Shown here: positions 20,241 to 29,099 of the stretch, one piece after another
How the letters are laid out: the number at the start of each line of letters is the position of its first letter
Numbering within the stretch: position 1 is the first letter of the stretch
Source of the DNA: Aminithiophilus ramosus
GTDB lineage: Bacteria; Synergistota; Synergistia; Synergistales; Aminithiophilaceae
Reading direction: 5' to 3'
DNA: 64,000 nucleotides
NCBI RefSeq assembly: GCF_018069705.1
Contig: NZ_CP072943.1
Span: forward strand, 186,001 to 250,000
The notes under the pieces: generated by a model
What the model saw: the letters and a program-made list of their open reading frames with translations, nothing else
What the model was told of the DNA's origin: nothing
Database searches by the model: none
Translations under genes and position numbers: made by a program

Positions 20241-21262
20241 ATAGAAGTTCGACTCTCAGCACTCTGGTCACCGTCGTCGTCTCCCTCCTTTTCGGCGCCG
20301 TCGTCGTCGCCCTCCTGGGCCACAGCCCCGTCGAGGCCTATCGGGAACTTCTCAAGGGGGCCTTCTGGGGGCGCTTCAACTTCGGCGGCACCCTGGAGCG
20401 CTTCGTCCCCCTCCTTCTGACGGCCCTGGCCTTCGCCGTCTCCTCCAAGGTGGCCGTCTTCAACGTCGGCGTCGAGGGCGAGCTCTATCTGGGGGCCATC
20501 GCCGCAGCCTGGGTCGGAGCGGCCCTCACGGGCGTTGCGGCCCCGATCCACATCGGCCTCTGCCTGCTGGCGGCCATGGCGGCCGGGGGGGCCTGGGCGG
20601 CCATTCCCGGCGCCCTCAAGGCCTACTGGCGCGTCAACGAAGTCTGCGTCACCATCCTGGCCAACTACGTGGCCATCTACATCACCTCCTACCTCGTGGG
20701 CTATCCCCTCTCGGCGGGGACGGGCGTCCCTCAGACGGCGGCCCTGGCCGCCACGGCCCGCCTGTCGCGCATTCTGCCGCCGAGCCGGGCCAACTCGGGA
20801 CTCTTCATCGCCCTCGCCGCCCTTTTCGTCACCTGGTGGGTCGTGCACCGCAGCACCTGGGGCTACAGGATGCGGGCCGTCGGCGAGAACGCCGGCTACG
20901 CCGAACACGTGGGCATCCGCTCCAGGGCGACGATGGTCTGGGGGATGGTCTTCAGCGGCGCCCTGGGCGGCATGGCCGGAGCCATCGAGGTCATGGGCCT
21001 CTACGGTTATTTTCTGGACAATTTCTCGCCCGGAATCGCCTTCGACGGCATGCTGGCGGCCCTCATCGCCCGCAACGACATCCGCCTCGTCCCCGTCCTG
21101 GCCTTCTTCCTGGCCGCCCTCAAGGCGGGAGCCCTCGGCATGGAGCGCTTCACGGGAATTCCAAAGTCCCTCGTCGACGCCATCATCGCCATGTTCATCC
21201 TCCTGGCCGCCATGGAGGGCCTTTTCCTCCTCCGCCGCCGAGCCAAGGGGAAGGAGGCCTAG
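20237..21262 (+). CDS. Nucleoside ABC transporter permease 1
   Basis: The 341-residue membrane protein is of the BPD_transp_2 family associated with BMP transporters (YufP/NupP-like). It starts with GTG overlapping the ATPase stop. Hallmarks are FNVGVEGELYLGAI (about residues 75-88) and RAVGENAGYAEHVGIRS (about 214-230). About eight to nine hydrophobic helices are visible. It pairs with the following permease as a heterodimeric channel for nucleosides. Confidence 0.9.
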   Translation: MNRSSTLSTLVTVVVSLLFGAVVVALLGHSPVEAYRELLKGAFWGRFNFGGTLERFVPLLLTALAFAVSSKVAVFNVGVEGELYLGAIAAAWVGAALTGVAAPIHIGLCLLAAMAAGGAWAAIPGALKAYWRVNEVCVTILANYVAIYITSYLVGYPLSAGTGVPQTAALAATARLSRILPPSRANSGLFIALAALFVTWWVVHRSTWGYRMRAVGENAGYAEHVGIRSRATMVWGMVFSGALGGMAGAIEVMGLYGYFLDNFSPGIAFDGMLAALIARNDIRLVPVLAFFLAALKAGALGMERFTGIPKSLVDAIIAMFILLAAMEGLFLLRRRAKGKEA

Positions 21263-21265
21263 GCC

Positions 21266-22198
21266 ATGTTCGACGATCTCTCCCTCGTCTTCAACTACAC
21301 CCTTTTTCGCGCCACCCTGCGGGCCTCGACGCCCATTCTCTACGCCACGTTGACCTGCATCCTGACCCAGCAGGCCGACATCCTCAACGTGGGCGTCGAG
21401 GGCATCATGCTCTGCGGGGCCTTCACGGCCGTCGCCGTGAGCTACTTCACCGGGAGCTGGCTCCTGGCCCTTCTGGCGGCCGTCGCCGTCGGGACCGTCA
21501 TCGCCGCCGTCATGGCCCTGGCCCACCTCCGCTACAAGGCCGACATCTTCGTCGTCGGCATGGCCATCAACATGCTGGCCCTGGCCGTGACGCGCTTCCT
21601 CCTCCAGAAGGTGCTGGGGACGTCGGGCTCCTTCTACGACAGGGCCATCGTCCCCCTGCCCCGGATCCACCTGGCCCTCCTCGACGGCAACGAGGTCCTT
21701 CGGAGCCTCTTCAACGACTACTCCCTCTTCGAGCCCCTGGGGATCCTCCTCGTCTTCTTCCTCTCCTGGCTCCTCTACCGCACCGTCTGGGGGCTGAGGC
21801 TGCGCAGCGTGGGGCTCAATCCCCTGGCGGCGGAGACGGCGGGCATCCCCGTCTTCCGGCGCAAGTTCGAGGTCATGCTCTACTCGGGCGTCGTCGGCGG
21901 CATGGCCGGGGCCTACCTCTCCCTGGGCTACTCCCGTCTTTTTGCCGAGAACATGACCAACGGGCGGGGCTTCATGGGCGTGGCGGCCATGTTCTTCGGC
22001 GGCGGCGATCCGATCAGGAGCTGGATCGGCTGCCTCATCTTCGGCTTCACCGACTCCGTCGGCTCCCGCCTCCAGTCCCTGGGGCTGCCGCCCCAGTTCA
22101 TCCTCATGATTCCCTATGTGGCGACCGTTTCGATCCTGGCCCTGGCCATGGGACGGAAGATGGCCGCCCAGCGCCGGGCCCGCAGCGCCCTCAAGTGA
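21266..22198 (+). CDS. Nucleoside ABC transporter permease 2
   Basis: The 310-residue permease starts 3 bases after the first. It contains ILNVGVEGIMLCGAF (about residues 41-55), RSVGLNPLAAETAGIPV (about 178-194) and a FFGGGDPIRSW loop near the end, as in YufQ/NupQ-like permeases. It completes the transporter: binding protein, tandem ATPase and two permeases. The nucleoside hydrolase follows after 28 bases. Confidence 0.9.
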   Translation: MFDDLSLVFNYTLFRATLRASTPILYATLTCILTQQADILNVGVEGIMLCGAFTAVAVSYFTGSWLLALLAAVAVGTVIAAVMALAHLRYKADIFVVGMAINMLALAVTRFLLQKVLGTSGSFYDRAIVPLPRIHLALLDGNEVLRSLFNDYSLFEPLGILLVFFLSWLLYRTVWGLRLRSVGLNPLAAETAGIPVFRRKFEVMLYSGVVGGMAGAYLSLGYSRLFAENMTNGRGFMGVAAMFFGGGDPIRSWIGCLIFGFTDSVGSRLQSLGLPPQFILMIPYVATVSILALAMGRKMAAQRRARSALK

Positions 22199-22226
22199 CG
22201 CTTCGCCCGAAAGGAGACCCGTTTCC

Positions 22227-23168
22227 ATGACAGCAGCGCCGAAAAAGATCATCCTCGACGTCGACCCCGGTCACGACGATGCCGTGGCCATGATGATGGC
22301 CCGCATTCATCCGGCCATCGACCTTCGGGCCGTCACCGTCGTCGCCGGAAACCAGACCCTGGCCAAGACGGCCCGCAACGCCCTTCTCGTCGCCGAGGCC
22401 ATCGGCCTCGCCTGCCCCGTGGCGGCCGGCATGGCCCGCCCCATGGTGCGCGAGCCGATCCTCGCCGGAGACATTCACGGCGCCTCGGGCCTCGACGGAC
22501 CCGTCTTCGGCGAGCCGGCCCTGGCCCTCGACGGACGCCACGCCGTCGACCTTCTCATCGAGACCCTCCTCGCTTCCGACGGCGACATCGCCGTCGTCCC
22601 CACAGGCCCCCTGACGAACGTGGCCATGGCCATGCGCAAGGAGCCGGCCATCGTCGAGAAGATCGAAAGGATCGTCCTCATGGGCGGATCCTACCAGCTG
22701 GGCAACGTGACGCCCGCCGCCGAGTTCAACATCTGTGCCGACGCCGAGGCGGCTCACGTCGTCTTCTCCTCGGGGCGGCCCCTGGTCATGATGGGTCTCG
22801 ATCTGACCCGTCAGGCCCTCTGCGGCGCCGACGTCGTCGAGCGGGCCCGGAGGCTGGACAACTCCGTGGCGACGCTCTTCGTCGAGCTGATGGAGTTCTT
22901 CACGAAGACGCAGAGGGAGGTCTTCGGCTGGACGGCTCCCCCCCTTCACGACCCGACGACGGTGGCCTGGCTCATCGACCCGACCCTCTTCGAGACGAAG
23001 GCCATGCGCGTCGACGTCGAACTCCGAGGCGAGCACACCTACGGCCGGACCTGCTGCGACTACTTCGGCGTCACCGGCAGGGAGCCCAACGCCGAAGTGG
23101 CCGTCGGCCTCGACGTCCCCCGCTTCTGGGATCTCCTCATCGACTGTCTGGCCCTCTACGGCCGGTGA
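22227..23168 (+). CDS. Nucleoside hydrolase (IunH family)
   Basis: The 313-residue enzyme carries the family signature DVDPGHDDAVAMM (about residues 10-22), whose aspartates bind Ca and ribose, plus VPTGPLTNVA, MGGSY.LGNVTPAAEFNICADAEAA and a C-terminal HDPTTVAWL segment. It hydrolyses the N-glycosidic bond of imported nucleosides to base and ribose, giving the substrate of the ribokinase at 9129. It is embedded in the transporter operon and overlaps the next gene. Specificity (purine or pyrimidine) is not evident. Confidence 0.93.
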   Translation: MTAAPKKIILDVDPGHDDAVAMMMARIHPAIDLRAVTVVAGNQTLAKTARNALLVAEAIGLACPVAAGMARPMVREPILAGDIHGASGLDGPVFGEPALALDGRHAVDLLIETLLASDGDIAVVPTGPLTNVAMAMRKEPAIVEKIERIVLMGGSYQLGNVTPAAEFNICADAEAAHVVFSSGRPLVMMGLDLTRQALCGADVVERARRLDNSVATLFVELMEFFTKTQREVFGWTAPPLHDPTTVAWLIDPTLFETKAMRVDVELRGEHTYGRTCCDYFGVTGREPNAEVAVGLDVPRFWDLLIDCLALYGR

Positions 23169-24445
23169 CGACGATGGAATCCCGGCTCCGCCAGACCCTC
23201 GACGCCGACAGGGAGAGCTATCTCCGGCCCCTGCTGGAGCTGATCGCCATCGATACCCAGGTCCTGGGCCACGGCATCGACGGAGGAAGAGAGGCCCAGG
23301 GCCAGGTCTACATCGAAAAGCTCCTGCGCTCCCTCGGCGCCGACGTGAGGCGTCTGCCCATGACGGAAGAGGCCGTCGCCGAGGCGATCGCCCTCTGGGG
23401 AGAGGGAAACGCCGGTCACGTCTACGACGGCCGCTGGAACGTCCTGGGCCGCTTCGGCGGACGGGGCGGCCCCTCTCTCCTTTTCGACGGCCACGTCGAC
23501 ACCATGCCTCCGGGAGAGAGGGCCGACTGGTCCTTCGACCCCCACGGGGCACATGTCCGTGACGGTCGCGTCTGGGGGCTGGGCGCCAACGACATGAAAG
23601 GAGGGCTCATGGCGGCCCTGATGGCGCCTCGGCTCGTCAGGGAGGCCGGCTTCCCTCTGCCGGGCGACGTGACGGTCCTCTCCGTCGTCGACGAAGAGGG
23701 AGGCGGCAACGGAACCCTGGGCGCCCTGATGGAGGGCGTGACGGCCGACGGCGCCGTCGTCTGCGAGCCCACCTCCCTGGCCGTGACGGGGGCCCATATG
23801 GGATTTCTCTTCTTCCGCGTCGACGTGACGGGTCGGGCCCTTCATTCGGGGAGCAAATGGCTCGGCGTCAACGCCATCGAGAAGGCCATGCTCCTCATCG
23901 AGGCCCTTCAGGACCTGGAGCACCGCTGGCTCATGGAGTTCCGTCACCCCCTTCTGCCCCCTCCGACGATCAACGTGGGCGTCATCGAGGGGGGAACGGC
24001 GGGCTCGACCGTTCCCGACCGCTGCACCTTCAAGCTCTGTCTCCACTACCTTCCGTCGATGGAGCGCGACAAAGTCGTGGCCGACGTCGAGGAGGCGATC
24101 CGTCTCCGGTCCCGCGGCGACGCCTGGCTCGCCGAAAACCCGCCACGGACGGCCATCTACCAGGAGGGCCGTCCCTTCGAGATGGACCTGTCCCATCCTT
24201 TCGTCGAGACCGTCCGAGGCTGCGTCGAGGCGGCGACGCAAAAAACGGTCGTCGTCAACGGCTCTCCCGCCGGCAACGACGCCCGCCTTCTGCGCAACAT
24301 CGGCAAGATGCCGACGGTCATCGTCGGTCCCGGCCCTCTCGCCAACTGTCACAGGCCCGACGAGTGGCTGCCGCTGGAGGAATACTTTCAGAGCATCGTC
24401 GCCTACGCGATGCTGATTCTCGAATGGGGAGGTCGAAAAAAATGA
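23165..24445 (+). CDS. M20-family hydrolase (deacylase/desuccinylase-like)
   Basis: The 426-residue product starts at GTG overlapping the nucleoside hydrolase stop (an ATG lies 9 bases later). Metal-site motifs are LLFDGHVDTMPPGE, WGLGANDMKGG and VVDEEGGGNG, with a dimerisation domain between (HSGSKWLGVNAIEKAM). It is a cytoplasmic zinc or manganese amidohydrolase related to ArgE/DapE/YgeY. Position in a nucleoside salvage operon suggests a role in base catabolism or removal of an acyl group, but no substrate can be named. Confidence 0.82.
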   Translation: MTTMESRLRQTLDADRESYLRPLLELIAIDTQVLGHGIDGGREAQGQVYIEKLLRSLGADVRRLPMTEEAVAEAIALWGEGNAGHVYDGRWNVLGRFGGRGGPSLLFDGHVDTMPPGERADWSFDPHGAHVRDGRVWGLGANDMKGGLMAALMAPRLVREAGFPLPGDVTVLSVVDEEGGGNGTLGALMEGVTADGAVVCEPTSLAVTGAHMGFLFFRVDVTGRALHSGSKWLGVNAIEKAMLLIEALQDLEHRWLMEFRHPLLPPPTINVGVIEGGTAGSTVPDRCTFKLCLHYLPSMERDKVVADVEEAIRLRSRGDAWLAENPPRTAIYQEGRPFEMDLSHPFVETVRGCVEAATQKTVVVNGSPAGNDARLLRNIGKMPTVIVGPGPLANCHRPDEWLPLEEYFQSIVAYAMLILEWGGRKK

Positions 24446-25185
24446 AAAAAAGAGTTCTTCTCGCCGGAGAGTCGTGGATGAAGCACACGATCCACGTCAA
24501 AGGCTTCGACAGTTTCACCACCAGCGAGTACGAGGAGGGGGCCGGAGAGCTCATCGCCGCCCTCGAGGAGGGCGGCCACGACGTGACCTTCCTCCCCAAC
24601 CACCTGGCCTCGGAGCAGTTCCCCTCGACGGAGGCCGATCTGGCCCGCTACGACGTGGTCTTCCTCTCCGACATCGGCTCCAACACCCTTCTCCTGGCCC
24701 CGGACACCTTCAACCGCAGCAGGAGGACGGTCGATCGGACGGCCCTTCTGGCCCGGTGGGTCTCGGGAGGCGGTGCCCTGGCCATGATCGGCGGCTACAT
24801 GACCTTCTCGGGCATCGACGGCAAGGGCCGTTGGGGGAAGACGGCCCTCGCTCCCGTCCTGCCCGTGCGCTGCCTCGACGGAGACGACCGCGTCGAGATT
24901 CCCCACGGCGTCGTTCCCGACGTCCTCGAGGGGAGCCATCCCCTCTTCGACGGCATCGGTCCGTGGCCCTTCTTCCTGGGCTACAACAGGACGGAACTCG
25001 TCGACGGAGCCCTTCTGGCGGCCACGATCAACGGCGATCCCTTCATCGCCCTCCGTCAGGTCGGGAAGGGGCGGACGGCGGCCTTCGCCTCCGACTGCGC
25101 CCCTCACTGGGGGCCTCCCGAGTTCCTCCGCTGGGAGGGCTACCGTCCCTTCTGGAACAACCTCGTCGCCTGGCTGACGGCCTGA
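24442..25185 (+). CDS. GATase1-like protein (DUF1355 family)
   Basis: The 247-residue protein overlaps the upstream M20 stop by four bases (ATGA). The N-terminus (VLLAGESWMKHTIHVKGFD, then TSEYEEGAGELIAALEEGGH) matches the glutamine-amidotransferase-like family PF07090, a ThuA-like flavodoxin fold. No clear Cys nucleophile of a true amidotransferase is visible, so catalysis is uncertain. Its operon partners suggest a role in purine nucleoside or sugar catabolism. Function unknown. Confidence 0.7.
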   Translation: MKKRVLLAGESWMKHTIHVKGFDSFTTSEYEEGAGELIAALEEGGHDVTFLPNHLASEQFPSTEADLARYDVVFLSDIGSNTLLLAPDTFNRSRRTVDRTALLARWVSGGGALAMIGGYMTFSGIDGKGRWGKTALAPVLPVRCLDGDDRVEIPHGVVPDVLEGSHPLFDGIGPWPFFLGYNRTELVDGALLAATINGDPFIALRQVGKGRTAAFASDCAPHWGPPEFLRWEGYRPFWNNLVAWLTA

Positions 25186-25235
25186 GGCCTTCGGCGAGGG
25201 GCCGCCCCCGAACGATGAGAGAGGAAGCTGAGGCA

Positions 25236-26393
25236 ATGAATCAGAGAGCGAAGGCGGCGAAAGGGCTTCAGCCACGGCTCGTCCGGTGGCGCCGGGAGCT
25301 TCACGGCCTGGCCGAAGTGGGCCTCGACCTGCCGAGGACGACGGCCTACCTGTCGCGGGAGCTGGAGAAACTGGGCCTCGATCCCCGCCCCCTCGGGCCC
25401 GGGATCGTCGCCGACCTGATCGGTTTTCCGTCGGGGCCGACGCTCCTTCTGCGCTCCGACATGGACGCCCTCCCCATCAAGGAGGAGACGGGCCTTCCCT
25501 TCGCCGCTTCCGGCACGGCCATGCACGCCTGCGGCCACGACGGCCACATGGCCATGCTCCTCGGCGCGGCGGCCCTTCTCGTCGAGGACCGGGAGGCGCT
25601 GGGAGGGACCGTCAGGTTCCTCTTCCAGCCCGGCGAGGAGATCGCCAAGGGGGCCCTTCCCCTCATCGCCGCAGGGGCCCTCGACGGCGTCGACGCCGTC
25701 TGCGGTCTCCACATCGGCCGCCTCTTCGACGAACTGGCCACGGGACAGGTCGGCTACAGGCCGGGACCGGCCATGGCCAGCATGGACCGTTTCACCGTTA
25801 CCTTCCGGGGCCGTGGGGCCCATGGCGCCCTGCCTCACAGGGCCATCGATCCCATCGTCATGGCCGGAGAGTACATCGGCGTCCTCCAGACCCTGGTGAG
25901 CCGCGAAATGCCCGCCTTGAGGCCCACCGTCGTCTCCCTGGGGAGAATCGAGGGGGGCCGGGCCTTCAACGTCATCCCCGACGAGGTGTATCTCGAGGGG
26001 ACCTTCCGGGCCCTCTCCGCCGAGGATCGAGACCACCTGGGGCGTCGCGTCCAGGAGCTGGCCCGGGGAGTGGCGGCCCTTCACGGAGGCGAGGCCCTTG
26101 CCTTCTGGGACAGGGGCGCTCCTCCCGTCGTCAACGACGGGGCCTTCACGGAGTTTTTCCGCCAGTCGGCCCTGAAAGTCCTTCCGGCCCGGGATCTCGT
26201 GGAACTGCAAAGCCCCGTCATGGTCGGCGAGGACATGGCCTTCTACCTCCAGGAGAGGCCGGGGACCTTTTTCTTCCTCGGCGGCGGCCCCGGAGAGGCG
26301 CACCACCACGCCCGATTCGACTTCGACGAAGGCGTCCTCTGGCGCGGATCGGCCCTTTTCGCCCAGCTCGCCGTCGATTTCCGCGCCCGATAG
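25236..26393 (+). CDS. M20D amidohydrolase (HipO/AbgB-like)
   Basis: The 385-residue enzyme has the M20D pattern: LLLRSDMDALPIKEE, MHACGHDGHMAMLLGAA (metal Cys-His-Asp), FQPGEEIAKGA (Glu-Glu) and a C-terminal GEDMAFY. Members cleave N-acyl amino acids, hippurate or aminobenzoyl-glutamate. The start at 25236 (MNQRAKAAK) is favoured by an upstream GAGAGGAAG; a start at 25215 lacks a ribosome site. It ends the rightward island and is followed by a strong terminator. Confidence 0.87.
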   Translation: MNQRAKAAKGLQPRLVRWRRELHGLAEVGLDLPRTTAYLSRELEKLGLDPRPLGPGIVADLIGFPSGPTLLLRSDMDALPIKEETGLPFAASGTAMHACGHDGHMAMLLGAAALLVEDREALGGTVRFLFQPGEEIAKGALPLIAAGALDGVDAVCGLHIGRLFDELATGQVGYRPGPAMASMDRFTVTFRGRGAHGALPHRAIDPIVMAGEYIGVLQTLVSREMPALRPTVVSLGRIEGGRAFNVIPDEVYLEGTFRALSAEDRDHLGRRVQELARGVAALHGGEALAFWDRGAPPVVNDGAFTEFFRQSALKVLPARDLVELQSPVMVGEDMAFYLQERPGTFFFLGGGPGEAHHHARFDFDEGVLWRGSALFAQLAVDFRAR

Positions 26394-26405
26394 AGGGCTG
26401 CGGCG

Positions 26406-26456
26406 CCGGACGCAACAGGAAGGCCCTCCGTCGGAGGGCCTTCCTGTTGCGTCCGG
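26406..26456. terminator. Bidirectional terminator between convergent genes
   Basis: A perfect 24-bp stem with the loop GTC (arms beginning CCGGACGCAACAGG) lies between the stop of the M20D gene at 26393 and the stop of the leftward surface-protein gene at 26473. No T-run follows on either strand, but the stem length and position support a terminator for both. Confidence 0.8.
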
Positions 26457-26472
26457 TTGTGACTGTGGCGAT

Positions 26473-28863
26473 CTACCGCTCTTTCCTGACGGCCAGAAGG
26501 AGGGGCAGGGCGAGAAGGAGCAGGGCGGGATCGAAGCCCGAGGCCAGACTGCACCCTCCAGAGCCTCCGCCGGTGGCGGGGTCGTCGGTGCCTCCCGTGC
26601 CCGCGGCGGCGCTGATCAGGTAGAGGTTGGCCTGGACTCCGGCCTCGTCCCTGTTGAAATCGAAGCGGCCGTTCTCCGTCAGCGTCGCTCCGAGAGTCGC
26701 CGCGGCGGCGGCGAGTTTCCCTTCGGCGACGACGGCGACGTCGCCCGAGGCGGTCCGGCCCAGAAGGACGTGGAGGCTCTCGCCGTCGACGGCGACGGAG
26801 AAAGCGACTTCGCTCTCGTCACTGTCGAGGCCGTAGTGGAGCCTGCGCCGGATTTCGCCGTAGCCGTCGCCGAGGGTCTCGGCCAGCTTGGCGTCGCTCA
26901 GGTCGGCGGGCATCGTCGTGTCGGGCAGGAGCGGGGCGCCTCCGGCATCGGCGACGGGAAGGGGCGCGGCGTAGGCGATGTCCTCGGAGACGACGAAGAA
27001 GCCGACGAGGGGCGTCTCGAGGAGGTCCTCGGCCATGGCGGCCCGGATCAGCTGCATGCGGGCCTTCTCGGCGTTCGTCGACGTTCCCTTCTTGTTCTTG
27101 GCCCGGAGGTCGAGGAAGTTGCTCCGGTAGAAGAGGTCGGTGGCGCGGAAGAGGAAGCTCTCTCCCGTCGACTTGAGGGTCACCCGGTACCAGGCGTCGT
27201 CGCGGGTCAGATCCTCCACGGCCGTGGCGTCCCGAGCGAGGGTGAGGTCACCGGCGGCGAGGCCCAGCTGGTCGACCCAGAATTCCTCCGGTCCCTCCGT
27301 GTTCCATCCCGTCTCGATGGTCACGTCTTCGGGGTGGAAGAGGCCGTCGGACCAGACGGGGGCCATCATCTGGGAGATGCGGAAGGCCGCCGACTGGCAG
27401 AGGCAGATCTTGCCGTCGGCCTCCAGAACGGACGTGGCCATGTCGAGGCTGGCGACCTTGCCCGAGCCGTCGAGGTAGTCGAGCACGTCGGAGTAGAGGA
27501 CCGTCTCGGCGCGGAGGGGCTTCGTCCCCTCCTGGATGTAGAAGCGTCCCGTGAAGGGAAGGGCCTTGGCCTTCTCGACGAGGTCGGCCTTCATGGTCTT
27601 CAGCTCGGCCTTCTCCTCGGCCGTGGCCGTTCCCTTCTTGTTCTTGCTCCGCAGCTCGAGGAACTCCTCGCTGAGGTAGTTGTCGCGGGCCACGAAGGTG
27701 ACGCTTTCGCCCGTCGACAGGACGGTGACGCGGTACCAGGCGTCGTCGAGGGTCAGCTCCTCCAGGGCCGTGGCCGAGCCGCCGATGCCGTAGGAGAAGT
27801 TCTCCACGCCCATCTCGTCGACGAGCAGCCCCTCGGGGCCGTCGGTGTTCCAGCCCGTCTCGACGGTCACGTCCCAGGAGCGGAAGACGCCGTCCTCCCA
27901 GAGGCCCGAGGCCATCTGGGCGACGCGGTAGGCCGTGGCCCGGCAGAGGCAGAAGGCGGTGGCGCCGTTCTCCTCCTCCATGCAGGCCTCCTCCATGTCG
28001 AGAGTCTCGATGGCGCCGTCCTTGACCTCCTGGAAGCGGAGGGCCAGAGAGTCGAGGAAGGGGAAGACCTTGTTGGCGACGGCGGTGGCGTGGTCGACGA
28101 CGACGAGGTTCTCGCCGCCGGCGATCAGATTGTCGAGGGCCTGATCGTAGAGCTCGAGGTAACGGTCATAGACGGCCTGCTGTTCGTCGTTGAGATTGCT
28201 CAGGCCGGGATCGGAGGCGAGGGCGAGGACCTGGCTGCGGACGTCGAAGTAGTCGTCGGGGAAGGCGCTGTCGGCGAGATGGAGGTCGAAGACGTCGCCT
28301 GTCGACAGGATCTTCGCCCGGATCGAGTAGTAGGAGCCGTCCTCCATGGCCGAGGGGAGGGTGGCGGCGTAGAAGTAATCCTCCATGTGGAAGGGACCCT
28401 CGCGGACGACGCGGTTGCCCTCGCCGTCGACGACGTAGGTGTAGCCTCCCAGAGTCTCGTCCCAGGTGTAGGGGTTGTAGCCGTCGTAGAGCCTGACGGA
28501 ACAGCCGAAGACCCATCCCATCTCGAGCTGCACGTCGTAGGGGCGCAGGACGCCATCCTCCCAGTAGTCCGCCAGGGCTTCCATGAAGCGGAAGGAGGTC
28601 CCGCGGTTGAAGCATGTTCCCTCTCCGTCTCCGTCGGGACCGAAGCTGTCGACCCAGAAGGAGCCCTGGGCGATGTCGCCGAAGGCGTACTCGTTGACCG
28701 TTTCGCCGGGGTGGGTCTGGACCTGGACGTCTTCGGCCGTTCCGGTGGCCGCCGACAGGACGTCGACGCCCGATGCCGTCGCCGATGCCGCCAGTGCGAA
28801 GGCGAAGGCGAGACATAGGGCACCCTTAAGGAAACCGTTGCGGAAGAACGATACCATTCTCAT
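26473..28863 (-). CDS. Synergist-CTERM surface protein with three FmdE-like repeats
   Basis: The 796-residue protein has a signal peptide (about residues 10-31, ending SATASG) and a C-terminal sorting signal: Gly-rich GGGSGGCS, hydrophobic LLLLALPLLLA and tail RKER. This matches the Synergist-CTERM layout and predicts processing near the Cys and surface anchoring. Between them are three related repeats starting at about residues 84, 302 and 484, with CFNRGTSFRF, CLCRATAYRV and CLCQSAAFRI respectively, then DV.(V/L)E(T/M)GW, a stretch ending in STG(E/D), and NKKGT in repeats 2 and 3. The repeats resemble FmdE-type metal-binding domains, but that match is by eye. The promoter carries the operator shared with the nik operon, so a role in metal handling at the cell surface is plausible. 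Start at ATG 28863; MVSFF at 28857 is an alternative. Confidence 0.75.
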   Translation of the reverse strand: MRMVSFFRNGFLKGALCLAFAFALAASATASGVDVLSAATGTAEDVQVQTHPGETVNEYAFGDIAQGSFWVDSFGPDGDGEGTCFNRGTSFRFMEALADYWEDGVLRPYDVQLEMGWVFGCSVRLYDGYNPYTWDETLGGYTYVVDGEGNRVVREGPFHMEDYFYAATLPSAMEDGSYYSIRAKILSTGDVFDLHLADSAFPDDYFDVRSQVLALASDPGLSNLNDEQQAVYDRYLELYDQALDNLIAGGENLVVVDHATAVANKVFPFLDSLALRFQEVKDGAIETLDMEEACMEEENGATAFCLCRATAYRVAQMASGLWEDGVFRSWDVTVETGWNTDGPEGLLVDEMGVENFSYGIGGSATALEELTLDDAWYRVTVLSTGESVTFVARDNYLSEEFLELRSKNKKGTATAEEKAELKTMKADLVEKAKALPFTGRFYIQEGTKPLRAETVLYSDVLDYLDGSGKVASLDMATSVLEADGKICLCQSAAFRISQMMAPVWSDGLFHPEDVTIETGWNTEGPEEFWVDQLGLAAGDLTLARDATAVEDLTRDDAWYRVTLKSTGESFLFRATDLFYRSNFLDLRAKNKKGTSTNAEKARMQLIRAAMAEDLLETPLVGFFVVSEDIAYAAPLPVADAGGAPLLPDTTMPADLSDAKLAETLGDGYGEIRRRLHYGLDSDESEVAFSVAVDGESLHVLLGRTASGDVAVVAEGKLAAAAATLGATLTENGRFDFNRDEAGVQANLYLISAAAGTGGTDDPATGGGSGGCSLASGFDPALLLLALPLLLAVRKER

Positions 28864-28997
28864 GAGCGACAAAACTCCTCTCCAAAATAGCAAACTCCAA
28901 CAGCAGACGCGCAAGAAAGCGACCCAAGCACAACCGAACGGAGGAGCCGAACGACACTCCCGGCGGAGGGGCGGCCGTCCCCTCCGAAGACATCGGC

Positions 28998-29053
28998 TTA
29001 GTTCGATGAATCAAACTGAGCCGATGATAAACAAAAAAGAGAATCATTGTCAA
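28998..29053 (-). promoter_or_regulatory. Promoter and operator of the surface-protein gene
   Basis: On the minus strand TTGACA (29053-29048), 18 bases and TATCAT (29029-29024) are followed at once by the operator at 28998-29019 (core TTTGATTCATCGAA). The dyad extends to 28991-29026 as 17-bp arms with two mismatches around the central TC. The same operator occurs at three other leftward promoters in the window. Confidence 0.75.
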
Positions 29054-29099
29054 ATCTAACTTGGAGTTCCATCCGATCCCCCGCGGCCTGCCTCCCTTC

